A DNA stretch of 64,000 nt, from the NCBI GenBank assembly GCA_023053575.1, contig JAKZAP010000018.1, positions 11,346,001 to 11,410,000 on the forward strand, in the 5' to 3' direction. Shown in pieces: positions 57,286-64,000 of this stretch. This DNA is from Branchinecta lynchi (Eukaryota; Arthropoda; Branchiopoda; Anostraca; Branchinectidae). The notes beneath the pieces were generated by a model. It did no database searches. It saw only the letters and a list, made by a program, of their open reading frames with translations, and was not told the origin of the DNA. Each line of letters begins with the position of its first letter. The stretch's first letter is position 1. The position numbers and the translations under genes are program-made.

Positions 57286-58063
57286 CTTTACGGAAATGAA
57301 ACGTCATTTGACAAACACCCGCTTTTATGGGAACTAAATCACCAAGCTCTGTTCTTAAAGTAAATCTAACAGTTTCACATTCCTTAAAAGACAAGTCATG
57401 ATAAATCAACTCTCCAAATGAAAAATAAAGTGTTTTATCGTTGGAGGTTCTGCGCGGTAGAATTCTAACAATAGGTGCATGTGTGTTCCCGAGTCTAGAA
57501 GGAACGACCAAGTCTGAATATATTAAAATCGAGTAAAAATCTTTAACGTATGTAGGAGGAGACTCCGCATAGATAGATCCTGAATCCTCTTCCATCGTAT
57601 ATTTCAGATTTCTAAAACCGAGAAGATTGCCCAAGGCAGTAGAAAAACTCATAGTCTCTCTTTTTTTCAATCCTGTCACATAGAAACGATTCTCTCCTAA
57701 TTCATAGTGAATACGCACATATTCTCTATCGTTTACTTCTGCCCAGCTTTCATCTATATCCAGCAGATTTGACATGCTTTTCATCACATCCTGCGCAGAA
57801 GAGTAATTTTCGTGTGGGTCAATGTGTAAAATAGCTTCAAAACTACTCGGACATGCTAATTTAAAAGAAAACGTGTAAATATCTTTCGGGTTCACCACGC
57901 TAAAATCGTTAGTAAGACTAGCTTCCACAAGAGCACATTTCCAATTACCATCGCTCAATCGAATAGGCGGAGAAAGCTTTGTTAAGAAATCAGATATTTT
58001 ATTTTCATCGTAAATTTCATCATAAACATCACTACTAAAAAACACGTAAAAACCTTCAGACAT
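57278..58063 (-). CDS. penton-like minor capsid protein
   Basis: 261 residues from the ATG at 58063. N-terminus MSEGFYVFFSSDVYDE with NKISDFLTKLSPPIRLSDGN and WKCALVEASL follows the pattern of Polinton/adintovirus penton (single jelly-roll vertex) proteins: short beta start, then 'F...L..pi.L.g.W.valve'. Middle SFSTALGNLLGF, and a beta-rich C-terminus ending MTFHFRKDA. Overlaps integrase and pVI-like genes by 8 bp each. Confidence 0.82.
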   Translation of the reverse strand: MSEGFYVFFSSDVYDEIYDENKISDFLTKLSPPIRLSDGNWKCALVEASLTNDFSVVNPKDIYTFSFKLACPSSFEAILHIDPHENYSSAQDVMKSMSNLLDIDESWAEVNDREYVRIHYELGENRFYVTGLKKRETMSFSTALGNLLGFRNLKYTMEEDSGSIYAESPPTYVKDFYSILIYSDLVVPSRLGNTHAPIVRILPRRTSNDKTLYFSFGELIYHDLSFKECETVRFTLRTELGDLVPIKAGVCQMTFHFRKDA

Positions 58064-59105
58064 TTCTTAGATTTTCGGTTGGAATCCACTCGGGGGTTGC
58101 ATACCCTTGAAACTTGACAAGCAAATGAAGTTTTTTGTTTATTGTCTTACGTTTAAGTATCTTTTCAACTAAATAATCTTCGAGTTCTTTAATAGCAACC
58201 AGTTCACTGGAATAAAATGATCCATCTATTTTTTCGTCACCTATTATCGTGCTCAGAGTATAGCAAATAGGGTCTGTGTTTAATACTTTATCTATTCTAA
58301 ATATTTCTTTAGAAAAAGTGTAGCCACTAGCTTTCTCAAACTGATCCAAAGTTCTTGTGATCCTCACTGACTGGCCCGGTTCAAACTTTGGTGGAGTAAC
58401 ATCATTTTTGTCTGCATACAAGAAGTCTTGAATTATAGGTATATTTTCGTTAGTTACCCCTGCCGGAGTAAAACCGCGAATCCCTCTATGTGGCGTCTCG
58501 TTATACTGCTGAACCAACAAAGGAAGGTGGTGAGTAAACGAGAAGGTATTATTAAATGTGTTGTAACGATTAAGCATTAATCGAATTGTTCTAATAACAC
58601 GTTCAGCCATAGACATCTTAATTGGCGAGTTGACATGATACATTTTAGTTCCGTGTTTTTTTAAAAGTTTTTTGACAGAAGGGTTCACAAACTCAGATCC
58701 TCTATCTACACCAAAAAGTTTATACGATCTTTCCTGGAAAACCGACTCAAGATTTTTGGCTACTTCAGAACCGGTCTTTGTAATCAGAGGTTTCAGATAG
58801 AGAAATCGAGAAAACGCATCAATCACAACTAATAAATATTTGTATGGTTTATTATGCTCAACAAATACTTTCTCAAAAACTAGCAAGTCCGCCATGGCAA
58901 CATGGCCAGGATACCAAGCAAATACTTTTCTGAATTTCTTAGGGCGTAATCTTCTGTTCCGGTGAAGAGAATAAGTTTCATGTTTCTGAAGAAATTGTTC
59001 TGCTTCTTTTAAAGGCACCTTTGCCGCTTTGGCCAAGACGCTAGGAGGGGCTAAGTACCCATACCTGCCAACACTGGTGTACACCTTATTTACGGCTTCT
59101 TCCAC
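58056..59105 (-). CDS. retroviral-type (rve) integrase with C-terminal chromodomain
   Basis: Inserts the viral genome into host DNA. N-terminal segment NKVYTSVGRYGYLAPPSVLA to YSLHRNRRL is typical of Polinton integrases. Catalytic triad: Asp in HVAMADLLVF, Asp in FGVDRGSEFVNP, Glu in SMAERVIRT, with 33 residues between the last two. The C-terminal chromodomain reads YLVEKILKRK, LLVKFQGYATPEWIPTENL and could target chromatin. There is no ATG at the 5' end: the frame opens after TAA at 59112-59114 and the boundary given is a GTG. Start by GTG, splicing or a -1 shift from the upstream gene are all possible. Its stop overlaps the next ATG by 8 bp. Confidence 0.92.
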   Translation of the reverse strand: MEEAVNKVYTSVGRYGYLAPPSVLAKAAKVPLKEAEQFLQKHETYSLHRNRRLRPKKFRKVFAWYPGHVAMADLLVFEKVFVEHNKPYKYLLVVIDAFSRFLYLKPLITKTGSEVAKNLESVFQERSYKLFGVDRGSEFVNPSVKKLLKKHGTKMYHVNSPIKMSMAERVIRTIRLMLNRYNTFNNTFSFTHHLPLLVQQYNETPHRGIRGFTPAGVTNENIPIIQDFLYADKNDVTPPKFEPGQSVRITRTLDQFEKASGYTFSKEIFRIDKVLNTDPICYTLSTIIGDEKIDGSFYSSELVAIKELEDYLVEKILKRKTINKKLHLLVKFQGYATPEWIPTENLRNV

Positions 59106-59839
59106 GCTCCCTTAATGTATGGACTCGAAGGTGATGCAGGAGAGCTCATCCGCTCCAGCAACTTCTGAAGTTTCTTTTGAGACTGAGGGGTAGACACTGG
59201 CGGTGTGTTGTTATCAACTCCTGATCTAAAGGAATCTGTTCCTGATTGGAATGAGACATAACTATCATCAAGTCTGTAGTTCTGGATGGAAGTAACAACT
59301 CCCTTATTCTTTATCAATAATACAGGGAAACTGGATTTTGCGAGATACTGAATGCTCAAGTCGCTGAGAGCAAATCTTTGCTTCCGTGTAGAGGTCAAGT
59401 CAGTTAAAACGTCAAGAACATTTAGTTTCTCAGATCCAATTACTATTTCAGCTTCGCCCTCAACATAGTTAACATCCTGAAGCCTAGTTAAAGCTTCTAA
59501 AATATTTTTCCCGGCGCTTCGCTGCGATGTCGGTAAAGCACTAAGGGTATCGGTAAGGGGAGGGGCGATGACGGGCGCGTGGGTCGCCGGATGAATCCCG
59601 GGCGCTGGGTGCGCTCCGGAGAGCGGGTGTGATGTGGGCGGCTGCAAGACTTGCACCTTGAGAGGTAGTTTAAGTTCTTGATCAAACTTGCGTAATCGAG
59701 AAACAGCCTGTTCTAGCAATACTAGCTTAACATCATCACCAACTGTTTTTTCACTCAAAAACGAACCAAGTTCAACCTGAAATCGATCCTTGGGGAGTAA
59801 CAGTTTGTCCATAGCTATTAGCTTGTAAGGGACAGCCAT
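59090..59839 (-). CDS. conserved hypothetical viral protein, 249 aa
   Basis: ATG at 59839 gives MAVPYKLIAMDKLLLP; a GTG 21 bases upstream is less likely. Helical N-terminal part (LEQAVSRLRKFDQ), a Pro/His-rich linker at residues about 74-105, then an alpha/beta part AGKNILEALTRLQ, GEAEIVIGSEKLNVLDVL and SFPVLLIKNKGV, and a Ser/Pro-rich tail. I recall comparable proteins (lobe 'iL..L....v...gei.i.g') in many Polintons, without assigned function. It overlaps the integrase frame by 16 bp in the -1 relation, so the two could form one product. Confidence 0.75.
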   Translation of the reverse strand: MAVPYKLIAMDKLLLPKDRFQVELGSFLSEKTVGDDVKLVLLEQAVSRLRKFDQELKLPLKVQVLQPPTSHPLSGAHPAPGIHPATHAPVIAPPLTDTLSALPTSQRSAGKNILEALTRLQDVNYVEGEAEIVIGSEKLNVLDVLTDLTSTRKQRFALSDLSIQYLAKSSFPVLLIKNKGVVTSIQNYRLDDSYVSFQSGTDSFRSGVDNNTPPVSTPQSQKKLQKLLERMSSPASPSSPYIKGAWKKP

Positions 59840-59859
59840 TTTATTTTTTGGTAAACGCA

Positions 59860-60120
59860 CTAATCAAGGAAGTAACCAGAGGAACCAATAACGAAAAAAA
59901 TCCTCCTCCTTTCTGGTTTCTTAGACTTCTGCTGATGTTTCTTCATGCGATGTTTGGTCAGATCTGGCATGTTTACGTTATTTTGCAGTATATTTTATGC
60001 AAGCTCAGACAAAGGTCGGTAGAGTTTGTCATCCGAATTTTCCAGTATTGCATTTCTAAGTTTTGGTTTAGCAGATGCTAAAACTTTTAACAATGGCTCA
60101 CACTTGCACAACCCCTCCAT
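59860..60120 (-). pseudogene. small conserved Polinton-type protein interrupted by TAA
   Basis: From the ATG at 60120 (MEGLCKCEPLLKVL) the frame runs 41 codons to an in-frame TAA at 59995-59997, then continues open for 44 more codons to TAG at 59860-59862. Before the stop: SAKPKLRNAILEN and PLSELA. After it: NILQNNVNMPDL, a Lys/Arg-rich stretch and GSSGYFLD. Small basic proteins with L..A.P..R..IL, E...NIL.GNV and a terminal G-rich FL motif recur in Polintons and adintoviruses as I recall; their function is not established. The conserved signal on both sides of the stop says this is one gene with a nonsense change, or a read-through site. Confidence 0.65.
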
Positions 60121-60128
60121 GTTGCAGA

Positions 60129-60710
60129 CTAACCCGATTGCTCCTGAGTACTGGGCAGATATACTGTAGGTTTTTCCTCAAACAGGTTAGAAACAAGAGT
60201 CAAGTTCGGATCTCTAGTTTCTAGGTCAATGACAAGATACCCATAACGTTCTCTCGTAGCATGTTGGTATGCCTTCTGGAGATAAGCAGCATTTCCTGGA
60301 AACAGCTGCTTTCCAAGGTTGACTATAGTTGACTCATCGCGAGATGTTCTAAATAGCACAAAATATTGCGTATTTAGACTTAAAGTTCTCATTGATGGTC
60401 CCTGCTGGAAAAAGTTGTGGAGAACAAGACAGCAAGTTATGTTTCTGTGGTGGCTAGAAACGGTCCAGAGCTCCAACAATTGAGATGAGTTTTTTTCAAT
60501 CTCAGTTGCAAGATCGTCAATTATAAGAAAAGTGTCTTCAGGGGTTTCAGAGAGACTGGAGAGACCTTCCTTAAATTGTACCTGGGGCGTGGGGTGTGGT
60601 GGGGATAGTGTCCTTTCTCCTTCACTGATCACTCTAGAAATGAAGGTAGTCTTACCACTACCCGACGGTCCAACGACCCAGATCTTGGAAGGTGTTTGGA
60701 ACTTAAGCAT
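60129..60710 (-). CDS. A32-like genome-packaging ATPase
   Basis: Drives viral DNA into the capsid using ATP; FtsK/HerA-type fold. 193 residues from the ATG at 60710. Walker A is GPSGSGKTTF (residues about 14-23), Walker B TFLIIDDL (about 66-73), then LVLHNFFQQGPSMRTLSLN with the conserved Asn/Gln sensor region, and a short C-terminal part. Length fits Polinton ATPases (about 190-230). It ends 8 bp before the ATG of the next small gene. Confidence 0.9.
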   Translation of the reverse strand: MLKFQTPSKIWVVGPSGSGKTTFISRVISEGERTLSPPHPTPQVQFKEGLSSLSETPEDTFLIIDDLATEIEKNSSQLLELWTVSSHHRNITCCLVLHNFFQQGPSMRTLSLNTQYFVLFRTSRDESTIVNLGKQLFPGNAAYLQKAYQHATRERYGYLVIDLETRDPNLTLVSNLFEEKPTVYLPSTQEQSG

Positions 60711-60796
60711 TGTGGGAGGGAGGAACGATAGAGTCAGACTGGCAGATAGGTCTACTTGTTTGTTTATTATATCAACTTCTACAAAAATAACACCAT

Positions 60797-61303
60797 TCAG
60801 TAATCATCCACTATGACAACACATCGATTCCCTGGGTCTTTCATCATCCAATAATACACAGTTTTAAATGTTAAAATCATGTCACATTTGTTATAGTTCT
60901 TACACTTATACCACTGAAGCATATTCGCGAATTGGTTTTTAAAATAGGTACACGTTTTACCATAAAATGTAGTATTGTCAGACATTAAACTGTAGCCATC
61001 ACGATCAAAAAAATACTTCATCAAATATAATGCCACAACTTCAATAAACTGTTCCGGACCAAAAACTTCTCCGTTTTCAAGGTCGTTACTATAATCTTGC
61101 AAATATGGAAAATCCTTCCCAAAGTATGTTTCCACAGCCACATATTCCCCATGGTCTACGATCGGATATGGAAACCTTCGTTTCGGATGCAAATAACTGT
61201 AAGCAGAGTGAACTGTCATCAAATCATTCCACTTTTCAAAATCCCACTTTTTACAAACATTTACAGGCTTGTTTACTTTAAATAAAGTCAACCGTCTTCC
61301 CAT
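60797..61303 (-). CDS. unknown viral protein, 168 aa
   Basis: First ATG at 61303 (MGRRLTLFKV); an upstream TTG gives no advantage. 168 residues, rich in Tyr, Phe, Asp and Lys, with HPKRRFPYPIVDHGEYVAVE and a Cys/Tyr-rich segment WYKCKNYNKCDMI, ending VVIVDDY. No signal peptide, membrane segment or known motif seen. It lies between polymerase and ATPase with gaps of 19 and 86 bp. I do not recognise it; a role in replication or packaging is only suggested by position. Confidence 0.75.
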   Translation of the reverse strand: MGRRLTLFKVNKPVNVCKKWDFEKWNDLMTVHSAYSYLHPKRRFPYPIVDHGEYVAVETYFGKDFPYLQDYSNDLENGEVFGPEQFIEVVALYLMKYFFDRDGYSLMSDNTTFYGKTCTYFKNQFANMLQWYKCKNYNKCDMILTFKTVYYWMMKDPGNRCVVIVDDY

Positions 61304-61322
61304 GATGCTAGGTTTCAACTGA

Positions 61323-64000
61323 TTACAACTGGATGTTTCGATCCTTCAAAGAGAAATGTCCGTAGGGTATTGTATTAATTCCATCCTGACAGACATAGCT
61401 TTTGTCACTAAGACCTGTAATCCTGATTTTCACAACATCCATAGTATACATTTTCAGTTTCTTAGATCTAATACCACGAGTTCGAGCCATAACAGCCACC
61501 CCTTCGAAAACCGCCTTTCGAAAAACCTCCATCGTGAAATTCTTCTTAGCAAAATGTCTTTGAACACCTTTAGTTGCCATTTTTGTGCTGTCTTGTGCTG
61601 TAAGAATAATGTAGCATTTTGGTGCTGTTGCAATCATTTCTAAAAAATAATCCGACCCAAGTTCATTTTTAAGTCGACCTAGTTCATTCTTTCTGTTCGT
61701 CTTGACGAGATGAGCATGTTTTGGAGCAGTCAGATTCGAAAAATCAATAATATCTCGGAGTTCAGGCTGATCAAATACGTCGGTCCAACACCCGCCACGA
61801 GGAACAGGGACTGTGACAATCAAACTATCAGTATCAGAATACACCAATTTAGGCATGCCGACAATGCCTAACCTAGCATGTAGAGGGCGTTCCGGGGAAG
61901 TAAAAGGTTTCATAAGCTTATCCCAGTACAACTCAGCCATGATTGTTTTGGAAATCCCAAGAATTGCAGAACCCGCCATAAGATGGTTATCCAATAAAAC
62001 ATGCTTCTTCTTCCTATACATCAGAGCTAGGTTCTCACTGATGATTGTGAAGGAATCAATGTTTCCGTCCCTCAAAAGTTTCTTTGCTTTCTTAGCATTG
62101 TTCACAACAGTACAGGTGCTGTGCTTTCTGTTATTTTGCAATGTTTTCCCATAAATAGCATTGTTACAGAGCTTGTAAAGTTCCGATTTACATGCCTCTG
62201 TTGTTTCCGATCTTTTCTGAATGAAATGGTTGATATAGTCACCCAGGTATGGTTTCTGTTCAAATTCCATAACCCTGTGAACCTCCTCCAAATGAAAACC
62301 ATGATTCAAAATCCATTTCAGATATGTGCGGTGCAAAATTAAACGTTCATGACGTTTGAAGCAAGCAATCAGTTTTTCCGCTTCCGACCAGGGAACCTTA
62401 TCTTCGCGAATCCTACGCTGATTAAAGGGGGAGAGCTCCTCAAATTTCACTTTAAACTTATTCACAGGAAAAGGGAAGTCCTGATAGAGATCATGCAAGT
62501 TCTCGGGCATGGAGCCGGTAATCTCAACAAACCACCTGTGCGGGCCGTTGTCCGGAACCGACCGGAAATCCGGCCATAGCTCCCGCTCAAACCATTTTGC
62601 TGCACCGACCGGTAGGGGGCGTGTCATCGCCGTCGCATACAATGCGTTCGCATCTAAAGCTAAACCAACCCTTGCATCATTTTCATCATTAGGATCGCAT
62701 TTAACATGTCTTTGGTTGAGGAAAGTCAAACCCCCCAGAACTGAAGCTTCAATAAACAGATATGATAGCTGGTCAGTCAACAGCTCTATTCGCACGTTCG
62801 TCATCTTAAGCATCAGATCGTAGCATAGAGAGGGCATACTTAAATAGCAATTTACTTCAAGCTCATACAGCTCGTAAAAATCTTGAGCAAATTTCATAAA
62901 AACGTCACTAAGGCAAAGCACGTCAGACTTGAGGTAAACTAGGGTGTAGTCAAGCAAGGTGGAACAAGAGAATTTGTTCCAAACTGTTTCAGCAAAAGCA
63001 TATTCTTTATCGGAAATGTGCTCGTCAATCAAGTCGTTTTTAAACATTTCTTTTGCTGGGAGGGAAGCGTCCCGGAACTTGTCAAAACTGTCAAGGTAGG
63101 AATAGCAGAATACGCCCTTTTGGGTAAGCAAAGCATATTTTTCATCATCCGGAAACATCTGACGCAATATGGGAAAGCTCTGTGGGTCATCTTGTTTTTG
63201 AACTTTAATGAGAGTGTCAAGGGAAAGAAATGAGAAAGTGTCATACAGCTGCATGCCATAGTGTTCGAACCCACCCTTAGCATTAGGTCTTGTCCAGGAG
63301 ACTGATAGCATTAGGAACTGCTCGCTTGTCTTGGAAATAATATCATACTTGATACCAGAAGAGATGTTATTTTCCTGTTCTAGGGCAGAGAGACCTGAAA
63401 GCACATGCTTGATGTCATAGGACAAATTGTGAAAGACCACAGGAATCTGCTTTTTCTTAAAGGATAAACGAAGGTTGCAATACCCATGAGAATTCCCTCT
63501 AGAATTTGGACCTTCGGTATAATGATCATGGTCTCTGTGTACAGTGTTCTTCTTACAGTTACCCGGTTTGCGGGAAGGGTCTTCACTTAGCTTCTTTTGA
63601 CAAATCCAACAAGTATCAGAGACAATCTTATCATGGTCAGCCTCGCTAATAATCATATCGTTATATGTCTGCCGCACCTTATCTAAGCACAACTCTACTT
63701 CACCCATGAGAAGCTTCAACCCCCTCACATGACATCCTTCACCATAGTCTTCCTTATAAGTAACAAGTTTCTTATCCCGACCGATGATAGCAAAGCCAAA
63801 AGCAGCAGGGACATGCTCAGAAATAAGAGAAGGTTGGAGGGGGTCCTTGAATGGTTTAAGAACTGACTCAAAATCTGCAAAAATACGATATTCCATCTGG
63901 ATTTTATGATGGTGGTTGGTGAACTCCAAAATATTTGCCTCCTGAGAGGGAAGCGAAACCCTTTGCATACCATGAGTCGAGCAAAAGCGGACATGTTCAT
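61323..64000 (-). CDS. protein-primed family B DNA polymerase (5' end outside window)
   Basis: Replicates the linear viral genome by protein priming. The frame is open to the window edge, reading HVRFCSTHG before the first visible ATG at 63968, so about 890 residues are seen and the N-terminus is missing. Exonuclease motifs: ADFESV, FHNLSYDIKH and YLKSDVLCLSD. A CWIC..HRDHDHYTEGPNSRG..HGYCNL insertion resembles an endonuclease VII-like zinc knuckle often present in these enzymes. Polymerase motif A is LDANALYATAM, motif B NNAIYGKTLQNN, motif C YSDTDSL. The stop TAA is 20 bp from the next gene's ATG. No internal lesion. Confidence 0.95.
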   Translation of the reverse strand, partial: EHVRFCSTHGMQRVSLPSQEANILEFTNHHHKIQMEYRIFADFESVLKPFKDPLQPSLISEHVPAAFGFAIIGRDKKLVTYKEDYGEGCHVRGLKLLMGEVELCLDKVRQTYNDMIISEADHDKIVSDTCWICQKKLSEDPSRKPGNCKKNTVHRDHDHYTEGPNSRGNSHGYCNLRLSFKKKQIPVVFHNLSYDIKHVLSGLSALEQENNISSGIKYDIISKTSEQFLMLSVSWTRPNAKGGFEHYGMQLYDTFSFLSLDTLIKVQKQDDPQSFPILRQMFPDDEKYALLTQKGVFCYSYLDSFDKFRDASLPAKEMFKNDLIDEHISDKEYAFAETVWNKFSCSTLLDYTLVYLKSDVLCLSDVFMKFAQDFYELYELEVNCYLSMPSLCYDLMLKMTNVRIELLTDQLSYLFIEASVLGGLTFLNQRHVKCDPNDENDARVGLALDANALYATAMTRPLPVGAAKWFERELWPDFRSVPDNGPHRWFVEITGSMPENLHDLYQDFPFPVNKFKVKFEELSPFNQRRIREDKVPWSEAEKLIACFKRHERLILHRTYLKWILNHGFHLEEVHRVMEFEQKPYLGDYINHFIQKRSETTEACKSELYKLCNNAIYGKTLQNNRKHSTCTVVNNAKKAKKLLRDGNIDSFTIISENLALMYRKKKHVLLDNHLMAGSAILGISKTIMAELYWDKLMKPFTSPERPLHARLGIVGMPKLVYSDTDSLIVTVPVPRGGCWTDVFDQPELRDIIDFSNLTAPKHAHLVKTNRKNELGRLKNELGSDYFLEMIATAPKCYIILTAQDSTKMATKGVQRHFAKKNFTMEVFRKAVFEGVAVMARTRGIRSKKLKMYTMDVVKIRITGLSDKSYVCQDGINTIPYGHFSLKDRNIQL

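Larger units (their letters stand above)
55068..64000 (-). mobile_element. Polinton (Maverick) / adintovirus-like integrated DNA virus, left part
   Basis: A single-strand block of tightly packed genes: protein-primed PolB, packaging ATPase, rve integrase with chromodomain, penton-like and double-jelly-roll capsid proteins, pVI-like protein and adenain-like protease. This set defines Polintons and their adintovirus relatives. Intergenic gaps are 0-90 bp and several genes overlap by 1-16 bp. Terminal inverted repeats and the 6-bp target duplication expected for Polintons were not found, since the element runs past 64000. Three sites carry a stop or frameshift (59995, 56995, 55497). Confidence 0.93.

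Noticed and set aside
59848..60081. plus-strand 77-codon frame inside the viral block
   Set aside because: Antisense shadow of the broken small viral gene at 59860-60120.
63725..64000. second minus-strand frame at the right edge starting MNMSAF
   Set aside because: The polymerase frame is open through the same bases with family-like residues (FCSTHG) to the window edge; the other frame is a shadow.

Overview
The window is eukaryotic nuclear DNA from an animal, most likely an invertebrate. Two conserved animal genes are split by introns of 0.5 to 12 kb with GT..AG borders. Almost everything between the exons is transposon, MITE, satellite and decayed reverse-transcriptase sequence, and the right end carries an integrated Polinton (Maverick)/adintovirus-like DNA virus. 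I cannot name the species; an arthropod or other marine invertebrate is only a guess.

Region by region: 1-2.9 kb is repeats upstream of the first gene. 2998-16660 (+) is a seven-exon gene for translation initiation factor eIF4A (414 codons joined in frame), with a probable extra 3'UTR exon ending near 18170. Its introns hold MITEs, RT fragments and decayed copies of its own last coding exon. 18.2-23.2 kb is intergenic and full of small DNA transposons. 23219-46535 (+) is a five-exon SPRYD7 gene (200 codons). Its 12-kb intron 1 contains a 2.2-kb foldback element with a perfect 9-bp target duplication and several truncated non-LTR retrotransposons. Its 9.4-kb intron 3 contains a large satellite-rich composite. 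Its intron 4 contains a histone H2A gene fragment with a stop codon. 46.5-54.1 kb is intergenic with further repeats. 54190-54459 (+) is the last exon of an unidentified four-CxxC protein.

From about 55.07 kb to the right edge (possibly from 54.6 kb) everything lies on the minus strand as a compact, partly overlapping viral gene block. In transcription order it is: protein-primed family B DNA polymerase (5' end outside the window), a 168-aa unknown, an A32-like packaging ATPase, a small conserved protein broken by one TAA, a 249-aa conserved hypothetical, an rve integrase with C-terminal chromodomain, a penton-like minor capsid protein, a pVI-like small protein with a frameshift, the double-jelly-roll major capsid protein, and an adenain-like cysteine protease. 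The protease has no ATG and lies in the capsid frame behind a single TAG. Polymerase, ATPase, integrase and capsid frames are long and open, while three small or junction sites carry stops or shifts. This fits a fairly young endogenous copy, or one that uses recoding at some of these sites.

Limits: splice sites, family names and repeat families were read by eye. No database search was run. Element ends are approximate unless a target-site duplication is given.
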